A DNA stretch of 64,000 nucleotides from Colwellia psychrerythraea 34H (GTDB taxonomy: Bacteria > Pseudomonadota > Gammaproteobacteria > Enterobacterales > Alteromonadaceae): the NCBI RefSeq assembly GCF_000012325.1, contig NC_003910.7, positions 2,480,001 through 2,544,000 of the forward strand, written 5' to 3'. Below are positions 18,195 to 27,403 of this stretch, piece by piece. How positions within the stretch are numbered: the stretch's first letter is position 1; the number at the start of each line of letters is the position of its first letter. Made by a program: the position numbers and the translations under genes. The notes beneath the pieces were generated by a model, which was not told where the DNA came from, made no database searches, and was given only the letters and a program-made list of their open reading frames with translations.

Positions 18195-19518
18195 TGTCTT
18201 TATCCTTTAGAGATAAACTCTTTAAAGAACGCTTTTTCACCTTCATACCACTGACCGCGATCGACAGCTTATCGATAAGTGCATGATCACCTTCGAAGAA
18301 ATTCCCTCTGACAAATAAGTACTTTTTACCCTGAAATACCACCTCAACTTTACGTTGTTGCAAGGTGTTTTTTTGATCAACCACCCAAATGTAGTCATTA
18401 GCTATTAACCAATGAGGTTTGATTTGTACTGTGTTTTCTAATGGTTTGCCATGAAGCGATAAAAACAAAAAATCATTGATGAAAATAAGGTTAGGTGAAT
18501 TGTTTGATGTTGCTTGTGTTTCAGTCCCAAGTGTCGCCTTTATAAGTGCCCTTTTTTTTAGCAATAAAGGGTCATCAATACTAACCAGCAGTTGTACTTG
18601 TCTATCACGACTATCTAGTGACGTTAAGCTAGTCAGAATGTTACCTAAGCGAGTATGTTTTATATTTCTGTTTTGTTGATGCGTTAACAAAACGGGTTGT
18701 TTCTTGTCTAAAATAGTGAAAAATTGACGTGGTATTTTTACTTCTAGCCAAAACTGTTCAATATTTAAAATCTGATAAAGTGAGCTGTTGGCGTTGATGC
18801 TTGCGCCTAAGCTTATATTTCGTTTCTGAATTTTTCCGGTGAAAGGCATGGTTATTTCTGTTTTTGCTAAATCAGCTTTTGCTTTATCAACACTTGCTTG
18901 ATTACTCATCACTTTTGCTATGGCACTAGCAATTTGGGGTTCTCTTAATACGAGAGATTTTTCCTGTTCCGTTTGCATGTCGTCAGGCATAAAGGCAAAC
19001 GCTTCTAGGGCAAGAACTTGGTTTCCCTTTTCAATGCTAAGTGTTGATTGCGCTTGTATTAAGGCCGATTTTTTATTAATAAGTGCATATTGGAAGTTTT
19101 CACTATTGAGTGTTAAAAGTGTTTCTCCCTGGTGAATTAATGCCCCTGGAATAGCATCAGGGTTTACTTTATTGATAACTCCTGAGACTTCAGCTTTAAG
19201 ATTTAATGTTTGAGCCGGTTTTACCACGCCTGTTGCTTGCCATGTTGGGGTATGTGTTTCGACTGTTATTAATTGAGTATTTACAATGCGTATTTTTTTT
19301 TGATTTTTTGATTTTGTTACATCATTTAGATTTTTTTTCTCACTAACCTTAGTACTTAATAATAAATTTGATTTTCCTGAATGATAAATAAAATAGCTGC
19401 CAAGCACAGCAATAATTAAAATAATAATCGGTAAGGTACTTTTCATTAAGGAGCGTTGCTTTAGTAGGTTTAGTTGACTTGAGGTGTTTTTGTTATTTGT
19501 GCTGCTAAATTTAGTCAT
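18187..19518 (-). CDS. RND efflux periplasmic adaptor (membrane fusion protein, HlyD/AcrA type)
   Basis: This 443-residue protein has one N-terminal membrane anchor (PIIILIIAVLGSYFIYH, about 29-45). A lipoyl/barrel-sandwich domain follows (LKAEVSGVINKVN and GALIHQGETLLTL). A short coiled-coil hairpin around 135-205 precedes the second lipoyl half (ITMPFTGKIQKRN) and a beta-barrel domain. It would bridge the RND pump and the outer-membrane channel. It overlaps both neighbours by 8 nt within a three-gene operon. Confidence 0.9.
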   Translation of the reverse strand: MTKFSSTNNKNTSSQLNLLKQRSLMKSTLPIIILIIAVLGSYFIYHSGKSNLLLSTKVSEKKNLNDVTKSKNQKKIRIVNTQLITVETHTPTWQATGVVKPAQTLNLKAEVSGVINKVNPDAIPGALIHQGETLLTLNSENFQYALINKKSALIQAQSTLSIEKGNQVLALEAFAFMPDDMQTEQEKSLVLREPQIASAIAKVMSNQASVDKAKADLAKTEITMPFTGKIQKRNISLGASINANSSLYQILNIEQFWLEVKIPRQFFTILDKKQPVLLTHQQNRNIKHTRLGNILTSLTSLDSRDRQVQLLVSIDDPLLLKKRALIKATLGTETQATSNNSPNLIFINDFLFLSLHGKPLENTVQIKPHWLIANDYIWVVDQKNTLQQRKVEVVFQGKKYLFVRGNFFEGDHALIDKLSIAVSGMKVKKRSLKSLSLKDKDNV

Positions 19519-20950
19519 GATGACTACTTCCTTCTTTTTGCTCTAGTGATATAAAATCACCATGACTAATTGCGCTATACAAGGATAAGCGAGATTCAAG
19601 CTGTGCATGCTTACTATCAATAAGCTGACGCTCAAGTTTTAGTGTACTGTCCTGTGCTTGTAGTAACTGTAGGTATTGTGCTTGCCCATTAAGGTAATAT
19701 CTCTTTTTAAGTTGTTGAATTTTTTTAGCAAGTTCAAGCTGCAAAGCCAAACTAATGGTTATCTGCTGATATTCATTAGCGATAATTAATGCTTCTTCAA
19801 CCTCAAAAATTGCTTGTTGCCATTTTTGTAAATAGTCATATTGCAAAGCTTTAAGGTTATACTTCTTTTGTTTTACGGTTTGTTTTCGTTGTCCATAATC
19901 AATAATGGGCATGATTAAACCTGCACTAAGGTCACCAAGCCAATCGCTAAATATACTTTTTGCGTTTTGATTTGTTGAAGAGTAAGAGGCTCTTAAGGTT
20001 AATTGTGGGAACTGCTCAGCAACTGCAATAGCAACTTCGGCATCAGCTGCTTGTAATTTTGCATAAGATTTTTGAATGTCGGGTCGGTATTTTAATGCTT
20101 TTAGTTCAATACCTGATACAGGGATGGACAGAAGGGTGGGTAACTTTCCTTGAGGACTTTTTGGTAATTGATTAGCTAAAGTACCTGACCACAAAGCGAG
20201 TTTTTGTTTTTGTAATGCTGACTTTGCTATTGCTTTATTTGTTAGCGTTGTTAATGATTCCAATAAACCTTGTTGTTGCCAAGCATCACTTCTCCCGGTT
20301 TTCCCAAGCGCTACGCGACGCTGTATTATCTTTAAACCCTGTTCTGTTCGTTTGCTCTGCTGTGTTAACAATTTTATTTTTTCAGTTTCTACCATCCAAC
20401 CAACCCAAGCACTGCTTACATTAGCGGCAATTAAGTTTGCTTTAATACTAATATCGTTTTTGCTCGCTGAATTCTCCCATAATGCTTTATCTTCACCCGC
20501 ATTAAGTTTTCCCCATAAGTCTATTTCCCAACTAGCACTTAATCCCACCACTTGATAGTTATCATTTTGAGTAGTGTTTAAATTTTTATTGCGCTTTACT
20601 TTCGATGATAGTGATAAATTTAGATCTGGATTATTACTCGCTTTGACAATATTTAATTTTGCTTGTGTTTGATTTAGTCTACTAAAAGTTGCTTGTAAAC
20701 TAGGGTTGTTTTTAAAGCTTGTTTCAACCCAATAAGTTAGTTGAGGTTCGTTAAAATTTGTCCACCAATCTTTATTCCGCGGGGATTTTATTACTGTGTT
20801 TGGTGTTGCGTCTTCAACGTTATTTGATAGTTTTTCTACTGGGTGCTCTGTAAGTTCTGCTCCTTGATACACAGCACAGCTTGGTAGGGATAAACTCAGG
20901 AGTAAAAAGAGGCTTTTTATGGGAAAGCTTATTCTTGTTAAGTGAAGCAT
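19511..20950 (-). CDS. Outer-membrane efflux lipoprotein (TolC/OprM family)
   Basis: This 479-residue protein has a lipobox SLPSC (Cys25), as in OprM-type channels. It has two outer-membrane-efflux repeats, about 80-270 and 280-470, rich in helical coiled coil; KYRPDIQKSYAKLQAADAEV is the conserved start of the second repeat. It is the first gene of the operon OMF-MFP-RND and overlaps the adaptor gene by 8 nt. It faces away from the two-component system at 21155, with an inverted repeat in between that may be a control site. Confidence 0.9.
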   Translation of the reverse strand: MLHLTRISFPIKSLFLLLSLSLPSCAVYQGAELTEHPVEKLSNNVEDATPNTVIKSPRNKDWWTNFNEPQLTYWVETSFKNNPSLQATFSRLNQTQAKLNIVKASNNPDLNLSLSSKVKRNKNLNTTQNDNYQVVGLSASWEIDLWGKLNAGEDKALWENSASKNDISIKANLIAANVSSAWVGWMVETEKIKLLTQQSKRTEQGLKIIQRRVALGKTGRSDAWQQQGLLESLTTLTNKAIAKSALQKQKLALWSGTLANQLPKSPQGKLPTLLSIPVSGIELKALKYRPDIQKSYAKLQAADAEVAIAVAEQFPQLTLRASYSSTNQNAKSIFSDWLGDLSAGLIMPIIDYGQRKQTVKQKKYNLKALQYDYLQKWQQAIFEVEEALIIANEYQQITISLALQLELAKKIQQLKKRYYLNGQAQYLQLLQAQDSTLKLERQLIDSKHAQLESRLSLYSAISHGDFISLEQKEGSSHHD

Positions 20951-21026
20951 TAGCGTATCGGCTATTATTGTTTAGAGCAGGTAAGATTATTTAAACAAAT
21001 ATTTTTAACTACGTTGGAATATGTGT

Positions 21027-21067
21027 TATCAAGTTGTCTCAGGTTTGGGGTTTGCGACAACTTGATA
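21027..21067. promoter_or_regulatory. 12-bp inverted repeat in the divergent efflux/two-component promoter region
   Basis: The arms TATCAAGTTGTC (21027-21038) and GACAACTTGATA (21056-21067) are perfect reverse complements with a 17-bp spacer. Arm centres are 29 bp apart, close to three helical turns. It lies 77 bp before the efflux operon start and 88 bp before the response regulator start. A role as binding site for the neighbouring response regulator is inferred; a hairpin in RNA is the alternative. Confidence 0.6.
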
Positions 21068-21154
21068 CAATTTTTTTTAAAAATCTTATAAACTAATCGA
21101 TATAGTGCTAGTTAAGTATCGTTTAAATAGCGTTTAGTTTTAAAAGAGGTAGCA

Positions 21155-21865
21155 ATGACACATATTTTAATTGTTGATGATAATCCTGATATTAGGCAGC
21201 CTTTGGCTCGTTATTTAGGTGACCATGGCATGAGAGTGACCAGCGTTGATGGCGGTAAAGCAATGCGTGAAACATTGAAAAACAGTGTTATCGATCTAAT
21301 TTTGCTTGATATTATGATGCCAGGTGAAGATGGATTATCTTTGTGTCGTTTTGTTCAAAGTAATTTAAAAATTCCGGTGATTTTACTTACAGCATTAACG
21401 GAAGATACCGACAGAGTGGTTGGACTAGAAATGGGCGCAGATGATTATGTTGCAAAACCTTTTAATCCAAGAGTATTACTTGCCAAAATTAAAGCGGTAT
21501 TACGTCGTAGTCAAAGTTTCCCCGTACAAGTTGAGCAGGTTAAATCAGACATCCTTATTTTTGACGATTGGCGTTTAGACATTAATCAACGTGAGCTGAT
21601 AAATAAAAGTGACGTTACTATAGCCCTAAGTGCCGCTGAATATCGCTTACTTAAAGCTTTTTTATTACGTCCACAAGCGGTATTAACAAGAGATCAATTG
21701 CTTGACCTTACTCATGGTAGGGAAGCTAAAGCTTTTGATCGAAGTATCGATAATTTGATTAGCCGCCTAAGACGTAAAGTTGAAGTAGATCCAAGTTCAC
21801 CAAAGTTAATTAAAACTGTATGGGGTGGTGGTTATTCGTTGTCTGTTCCAGTGGTGCATCAATAA
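21155..21865 (+). CDS. OmpR-family response regulator
   Basis: This 236-residue protein has a receiver domain with the acidic pocket (IVDDNPD), phospho-acceptor Asp52 in LLDIMMPG, the TALTE switch region and the conserved Lys in VAKPFNP. The C-terminal winged-helix DNA-binding domain (about 135-232) contains AAEYRLLKAFL and DRSIDNLISRLRRKVE. The histidine kinase gene starts one base after its stop. It stands divergent to the RND efflux operon and probably controls that operon (inference from position). Confidence 0.95.
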   Translation: MTHILIVDDNPDIRQPLARYLGDHGMRVTSVDGGKAMRETLKNSVIDLILLDIMMPGEDGLSLCRFVQSNLKIPVILLTALTEDTDRVVGLEMGADDYVAKPFNPRVLLAKIKAVLRRSQSFPVQVEQVKSDILIFDDWRLDINQRELINKSDVTIALSAAEYRLLKAFLLRPQAVLTRDQLLDLTHGREAKAFDRSIDNLISRLRRKVEVDPSSPKLIKTVWGGGYSLSVPVVHQ

Positions 21866-21866
21866 A

Positions 21867-23276
21867 ATGTTAACCATTGTTAAATCATGGTTACCTAAAA
21901 GGCTCACCGGACAGCTGATTTTATTATTGCTTTCAACACTCACTTTTTCTCAATTATTTACCTTGTTTTTCTTCCTGTCTGAGTCTGATTATATTGCGGA
22001 ACAAATTGAAACAAAGCAATTAATACGTAGAGCAGCACAAGCGTCAAATGTATTAGCAACCGTGCCTGAGAAACATCATAAAGCGATGTTAAAAGCAATG
22101 AGTGTGCACCGGGTTAAATTTTATATCAGTCAATCAGCAGAAACCGATAACACAGCGTCTTTTAATGAAAAGTCATTTTTAGCTGAGCGGCTATTATTAA
22201 GGAAAATGCTAAATAAAGAATATGGCAAAGTATATGTATATCAAGACTTAGCCAGTAGTAGTCGCATTGCTACTTTACTTGAATACCTTTATCAAAAACT
22301 CAAAGAGCCTACTAAAGCTGGTAATAAAAAACCCAAACGATTAAAACTTTTTACAACAGCTATCGAGTTAAAAAATAAGCAATGGCTGATGATGAGTGTG
22401 TATAGCCGAGATCCTTTTCCTCTTTGGGCGAAAACAACACTGATATCACTGTTAATAATGTCCTTAGTGTTAATTGTTATCGTAGTATTTTCTGTTAAGC
22501 GAATTATTAGGCCATTAAATGAGTTGGCCGATAATGCAAAAAAACTTGGCTTAGGGGAAAGTATTCAACCGATAAAGGAGCAAGGTCCTGAAGATGTTCA
22601 ACACGCGGTAAAAGCTTTTAATCAAATGCTGTTACGCTTAAATAAAATGGTGACACATAGAGCGAGATCCTTAGCTGCTATGTCTCATGATTTAAGAACC
22701 CCCTTAACGTCTATGCGCTTGCATGCAGAATTTATTAGCGATGAAGTTACTCAAGATAAAATTATTGAAAAACTTGATGAAATGGAGCACATCACTAAGG
22801 CAACGATTTCGTTTGCTAAACAAGACTCATGGCTTGAAAAATCACGTAAGGTGGATATATGCGCTCTAATAGAGAGTTTATGCTTAGATCTATCTGATAT
22901 TGGTTTAAATGTGACTTGTGATATCACTGATAAAATTAATTACTCTTGTCGGCCCGTTGCGCTAAAACGAGCTTTTAGTAACTTAATTGAAAACGGTGTT
23001 AAGTACGGGAAATGTGTACATGTATCGATTTTTGAAAACAATAAATCTATCAATATAATCATTGCCGATCAAGGGCAGGGGATCCCTGAAGCTGAACAAC
23101 AGCGTATGTTTGAAGCATTTGAACGTTTGGATGACTCTAGAAACCAAAAGTCTGGTGGCATGGGATTAGGTATGACTATCGCCTTAACAGCAATACAAGA
23201 TCATGGCGGTGAAATTAAGCTGAAAAATAGAGTAGAAAAAGGTTTAGACGTGATTGTTAAGCTGCCGCTGAATTAA
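21867..23276 (+). CDS. Membrane sensor histidine kinase (EnvZ/OmpR type)
   Basis: The protein has 469 residues from the chosen ATG. An upstream in-frame ATG at 21825 lies inside the response regulator gene and is less likely. A first membrane helix (about 13-33) and a second (about 185-205) flank a periplasmic sensor region. HAMP follows, then the H-box MSHDLRTPLTSMRLHAEF with His274. The HATPase domain carries NLIENGVKYG (N box), IADQGQGIP (G1) and GGMGLGMTIA (G2). All catalytic motifs are present, so it should be active. It is the cognate kinase of the preceding regulator. Confidence 0.94.
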   Translation: MLTIVKSWLPKRLTGQLILLLLSTLTFSQLFTLFFFLSESDYIAEQIETKQLIRRAAQASNVLATVPEKHHKAMLKAMSVHRVKFYISQSAETDNTASFNEKSFLAERLLLRKMLNKEYGKVYVYQDLASSSRIATLLEYLYQKLKEPTKAGNKKPKRLKLFTTAIELKNKQWLMMSVYSRDPFPLWAKTTLISLLIMSLVLIVIVVFSVKRIIRPLNELADNAKKLGLGESIQPIKEQGPEDVQHAVKAFNQMLLRLNKMVTHRARSLAAMSHDLRTPLTSMRLHAEFISDEVTQDKIIEKLDEMEHITKATISFAKQDSWLEKSRKVDICALIESLCLDLSDIGLNVTCDITDKINYSCRPVALKRAFSNLIENGVKYGKCVHVSIFENNKSINIIIADQGQGIPEAEQQRMFEAFERLDDSRNQKSGGMGLGMTIALTAIQDHGGEIKLKNRVEKGLDVIVKLPLN

Positions 23277-23333
23277 AAAGTTGGTTATTTGGAGGGGGTT
23301 TTCAAATATAAAGACATTGCTTTTGTTTTGTCT

Positions 23334-23347
23334 TGACATCGATGTCA
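23334..23347. promoter_or_regulatory. LacI-type operator overlapping the sugar permease promoter
   Basis: TGACATCGATGTCA is a perfect 14-bp palindrome with a central CG. It overlaps a consensus -35 box TTGACA (23333-23338), and 17 bp further on lies TATCTT as a -10-like box, about 120 bp before the permease start. With the sites at 6941 and 14901 it gives the consensus TGAYAWCGWTRTCA. Confidence 0.8.
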
Positions 23348-23482
23348 GTAAGTTTTATCTTCAATAACATATTATCAATAAAACATAGCGAATATTCCTA
23401 TTAAGAGTTAATCCTTATTATAGATATTTGTTAAATTTACATATCAAACTATTAAAAATATAATAGATTAAGGGGAATAAAG

Positions 23483-24793
23483 ATGGCGGTTAGTGGTTCG
23501 GCAGACTTGTCACAGTTTAAAGCGCAAAGTGACTCAGGACAGAGTTATAATTTCACATTAGTCGTGTTGACATCGTTATTTTTCATGTGGGGGTTTATTG
23601 CCTGTTTGAATGATATATTGATCCCACATTTAAAAAATGTCTTCTCATTGAACTATACCCAAGCAATGTTAATTCAGTTTTGCTTTTTTAGCGCATATTT
23701 TATTGTTTCAATGCCAGCCGCTGCCTTGATCAAGAAGGTGGGTTACAAATTTGGTATTGTTTCAGGATTATCTATTGCAGGAATTGGCTGCGTATTATTT
23801 TATCCAGCGGCAGGAGCTCAGTCATACCCTTTGTTTTTGTTTGCTTTGTTTGTACTTGCTTCGGGTATTACTTGCCTGCAAGTGTCAGCAAACCCTTATG
23901 TTGCTAGCCTTGGTCGTGCCGAAACTGCATCGAGTCGTTTAAATTTAACTCAAGCTTTTAATTCGTTAGGTACAACGGTAGCGCCATTTTTTGGTGGGTT
24001 ATTTATATTATCTGCTGTTTCTTTAGGTGCGGAACAAATTGCACAACTTTCTGTAGCAGAGCAAGCCGCTGCAAAATTACAAGAAGCACAAGCAGTACAA
24101 ATACCCTATTTAGTCTTAGCTGGTATTTTATTTGGTCTTGCGGCTATCTTTACTTTCTTAAAATTACCAAAAATAGAATCTATTGAAACGGATGATAGCT
24201 GTGCTGATGCGGTTAGCTTGAAGGAACAGCCTTCTGCGTGGAAAACACCACACCTTATGTTGGGCGCTTTAGGGATATTTGTTTATGTAGGAGCCGAAGT
24301 TTCTATTGGTAGCTTTTTGATCTCATTTTTAGGTGAAGATAATATTGCGGGTTTAGCTGAAGCACAAGCAGCTAATTATATTGCTTATTATTGGGGAGGG
24401 GCTATGGTAGGGCGCTTTATTGGTGCAGCCTTAATGCGTTTTGTTGCTGCTAATAAAATTCTAACTGTCAATGCTATTAGTGCAGTAATTCTTCTTATTG
24501 TGGCAATAACATCATCAGGTCAAGTCGCTATGTGGGCAATTTTATCGGTGGGTTTATGTAACTCTATTATGTTTCCTACTATTTTTACCCTAGCGGTAAA
24601 TAGGTTAGGTAAAGCTACAGGGCAAGGCTCTGGTATTTTATGTTTATCTATTGCTGGTGGCGCTTTAATTCCACTACTTCAAGGTGTATTAGCTGATGCT
24701 ATTGGTATTCAAATGGCATTTGTTCTTCCTGTTATGTGTTACTTATACATCATGTTTTATGGTGTAAAGGGATCTCGGATTGGTTTGCAATAA
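23483..24793 (+). CDS. Sugar:proton MFS permease, FucP/GluP type (glucose/galactose-like)
   Basis: This 436-residue protein has 12 predicted membrane helices. [19 protein letters not shown] in helix 1 and [19 protein letters not shown], with [20 protein letters not shown] after it, are the signatures of the FucP/GluP branch of the MFS (fucose, glucose/galactose and N-acetylglucosamine importers). It precedes glucokinase, so glucose or a related hexose is the likely cargo. Its promoter carries the operator at 23334, so sugar import seems co-regulated with the secreted hydrolases. Confidence 0.92.
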   Translation: MAVSGSADLSQFKAQSDSGQSYNFTLVVLTSLFFMWGFIACLNDILIPHLKNVFSLNYTQAMLIQFCFFSAYFIVSMPAAALIKKVGYKFGIVSGLSIAGIGCVLFYPAAGAQSYPLFLFALFVLASGITCLQVSANPYVASLGRAETASSRLNLTQAFNSLGTTVAPFFGGLFILSAVSLGAEQIAQLSVAEQAAAKLQEAQAVQIPYLVLAGILFGLAAIFTFLKLPKIESIETDDSCADAVSLKEQPSAWKTPHLMLGALGIFVYVGAEVSIGSFLISFLGEDNIAGLAEAQAANYIAYYWGGAMVGRFIGAALMRFVAANKILTVNAISAVILLIVAITSSGQVAMWAILSVGLCNSIMFPTIFTLAVNRLGKATGQGSGILCLSIAGGALIPLLQGVLADAIGIQMAFVLPVMCYLYIMFYGVKGSRIGLQ

Positions 24794-24818
24794 AGCTTTA
24801 CAATTTCGGCAATAAATT

Positions 24819-24840
24819 GTTTAGGGGGATCCCCCTAAAC
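24819..24840. terminator. 22-bp perfect palindrome between permease and glucokinase
   Basis: GTTTAGGGGGATCCCCCTAAAC is self-complementary, so it folds to a G/C-rich hairpin, although there is no T run after it. It may lower read-through from the permease into glucokinase or protect the 3' end of the first message. Confidence 0.5.
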
Positions 24841-24901
24841 ATCAGCCAAGCGTAAGTTTACCCGCTAAATGGCTTAACTCGTTTTATTTCTCGGACAAAT
24901 T

Positions 24902-25888
24902 ATGAATAACCTTAATAAAAATGGCATCAACTTGGTTGCTGATATCGGGGGCACAAACATTCGATTAGCCATTGCTTCACCTTCGGATGTCATTACGGAT
25001 ATAGCTACTTATCAATGTGCGAAGTTTGCTAATTTAATTGATGTCATCCGGCTGTATATAATGGAAAAGCAACTTGAGGGTAAAACTATCAATGCTTGTT
25101 TAGCCATTGCCTGTCCGGTAGATGATGATTACATTTCCATGACCAATTTACCTTGGCAGTTCTCTCAAAAAGATTTAAAAGAACAATTAAAATTAAATAC
25201 CTTAACCTTGATAAACGATTACACCGCCATTGCTCTGGCTATTCCTTATCTTAGCGATTCTCAAAAAGTGAAAATAGGGGCTGGTGAGGCGGTTAGTAAT
25301 AAAGCTATCTCTGTATGCGGTCCTGGAACTGGCTTAGGTGTAGCTACTTTAGTGCCATTAGATAATAAATGGCACTGTATTAGTGGTGAAGGAGGACATG
25401 TCGATTTTGCCCCTGTTGATGAGTTGGAAGTAAAAGTTTTTTCTTATATTTATGCTTATAAAAAACGGGTTTCTTATGAACAATTATTATCTGGTTATGG
25501 CTTAGAACAGATATATCAAGCGCTTGTTAAGATAACTAATGAAGGCAAAAGTAATAATTTTGTGGCCGGTGACCTTTCGGCTGAAATTATAAGTACTAAT
25601 GCGATTAATGGTGACTGTATTTTATGCAAACAAGCATTAGAATTTTTTTGTAAAGTATTAGGAAGTTTTGCTGGTAATTTAGCACTAACGGCTAATAGTT
25701 TAGGTGGCGTATATATTGCTGGTGGTATTGTGCCTAGGTTTATCGACTTTATTGAAAAGAGTGGCTTTAGAGAACGTTTTGAAACAAAAGGGCGGTTATC
25801 CTCATTAACCCAACAAACGCCGACTTATGTGATAACTGAAACTCAACCTGGCCTTTTAGGAGCCGCAGCATATTTGAACCAACTTTAG
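24902..25888 (+). CDS. glk: Glucokinase
   Basis: This 328-residue protein belongs to the bacterial glucokinase (Glk) family of the ASKHA fold. VADIGGTNIRLAIA is the phosphate-1 loop, LINDYTAIA contains the catalytic Asp, CGPGTGLGVA is the phosphate-2 and glucose-binding region, and SGEGGHVDFAP is the sugar-binding motif. YIAGGIVPRF is the adenosine motif. It makes glucose-6-phosphate from imported glucose in the cytoplasm. It lies 108 bp after the permease gene. Confidence 0.95.
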   Translation: MNNLNKNGINLVADIGGTNIRLAIASPSDVITDIATYQCAKFANLIDVIRLYIMEKQLEGKTINACLAIACPVDDDYISMTNLPWQFSQKDLKEQLKLNTLTLINDYTAIALAIPYLSDSQKVKIGAGEAVSNKAISVCGPGTGLGVATLVPLDNKWHCISGEGGHVDFAPVDELEVKVFSYIYAYKKRVSYEQLLSGYGLEQIYQALVKITNEGKSNNFVAGDLSAEIISTNAINGDCILCKQALEFFCKVLGSFAGNLALTANSLGGVYIAGGIVPRFIDFIEKSGFRERFETKGRLSSLTQQTPTYVITETQPGLLGAAAYLNQL

Positions 25889-25979
25889 TGTAAAGAAGGG
25901 TAAATCAACTTGTACTTAAAATAGCTTTTCATCATGATAAGTGTCGAAGGTTTGAAGAAACACAACGGCTAATAAGGTA

Positions 25980-27401
25980 ATGAAAATGGCTACTACTAGT
26001 ATGATCGCGGTTAATAGGTTTGGTTATGGTGCCAAACCGAATGAATTAATTTTAGTGGCCCAGTCGCCAAAAGAATGGTTGATTAAACAACTATCTCAAT
26101 CTCCTCCAGTAGCATTTAATTATTCCTTACCAAGCTCTAGTGATATTTTCATCCAATTACATGGTTATCGTAAAAACAAGAAAGTCGCTAAAAAAATAGC
26201 CCAAGAACTTGCTGGGAAGGATTTTGATAAACAAATGTCCATGGAAGGTGTTGTTACTAAGAAAGCTAGAAATCCAGCTCATAAATTGTTAAACCAACTC
26301 TCATCAGATGCAATTGACCAAGCGATTCGATCTGATCATAGCCTTAATTGGCGTTTGCTCGATTTTTTCTCTAACCATTTTAGTGTCAGCGCTTCAGGTC
26401 CTGTAATGACAGCTATTGCACCAACATTAGAACGAGAAGCTATTGCGCCGAACTTACTGGGTAACTTTGAAGATTTGTTGCTAAGTGTATGCCAACATCC
26501 AGCCATGTTAATTTATTTGAATAATGAAAGATCGTTTGGTACCAACTCTCAAATTAATAAAAATGGCAGAGGCAAGAAAAAGGTAGGTCTTAATGAAAAT
26601 TTAGCCCGTGAAATTCTTGAACTCCACACATTAGGTGTTAATGGTGGTTATCAGCAACAAGATGTTACTGCCCTAGCAAAGGGTATTACCGGTTGGAGTG
26701 TTGCTAGAATCGGGCGTGATGAAGGTAGCGGTTTTTTATATCGAGCTAATGGTCATGAACCAGGAAGTTTTACCTTGCTTGGTAAAAGCTATAAAAAGAG
26801 CAGGAAAAACGCGAAACAAGGTGAAATGATGTTACGAGATTTAGCTAATCATCCAGCCACTGCTCGACATATTAGTTTTAAATTAGCGTATCATTTCATT
26901 TCTGAACAACCTCCAGAATCATTAATTAATAAAATGGTCAAACGTTGGCTTGCAACAAAAGGCAATATTAGGGAGGTAATGATTACGTTAATTAATGCTG
27001 AAGAGTCATGGCATGCCGATAGTCAAAAATTTAAAACCCCAAGAGAGTTTGTTATCTCATCGCTAAGATCCATAGGGGATAATAAAAAGTTGAATCTACG
27101 TCAGTTGATGAAATCGTTATCAGCATTAGGACAAAAGCCCTTTAGTGCAGGATCTCCCGCAGGCTTTAGTGACAGTGGTAATGATTGGAATGGTGGCAGT
27201 GCCATAATGGCTAGAATTAATTGGTCAGCAGCACTATCTTCCAAATTATCTTTTAAACACACAGTAAATGTGGAGACTATAATGAGCAATTCTTTTGGTA
27301 AAAACATCAGCGAATTGTCGTATAACACAATATTGCGTGCAGAAAGTAAAGAGCAAGCAATGACCTTGCTTTTGATGAGCCCAGAGTTTCAAAGGAGATA
27401 G
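25980..27401 (+). CDS. DUF1800 domain protein
   Basis: This 473-residue protein is of the DUF1800 family: AVNRFGYGAKPNEL at the N-terminus, ENLAREILELHTLGV in the middle and ATARHISFKLAYHFISEQPP further on. Members almost always sit next to a DUF1501 gene, as here with a 2-bp gap. The biochemical role is unknown; links to secreted matrices have been suggested for the pair. No signal peptide is obvious, which is usual for this family in Proteobacteria. Either ATG (25980 or 25986) could be the start. Confidence 0.88.
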   Translation: MKMATTSMIAVNRFGYGAKPNELILVAQSPKEWLIKQLSQSPPVAFNYSLPSSSDIFIQLHGYRKNKKVAKKIAQELAGKDFDKQMSMEGVVTKKARNPAHKLLNQLSSDAIDQAIRSDHSLNWRLLDFFSNHFSVSASGPVMTAIAPTLEREAIAPNLLGNFEDLLLSVCQHPAMLIYLNNERSFGTNSQINKNGRGKKKVGLNENLAREILELHTLGVNGGYQQQDVTALAKGITGWSVARIGRDEGSGFLYRANGHEPGSFTLLGKSYKKSRKNAKQGEMMLRDLANHPATARHISFKLAYHFISEQPPESLINKMVKRWLATKGNIREVMITLINAEESWHADSQKFKTPREFVISSLRSIGDNKKLNLRQLMKSLSALGQKPFSAGSPAGFSDSGNDWNGGSAIMARINWSAALSSKLSFKHTVNVETIMSNSFGKNISELSYNTILRAESKEQAMTLLLMSPEFQRR

Positions 27402-27403
27402 TC

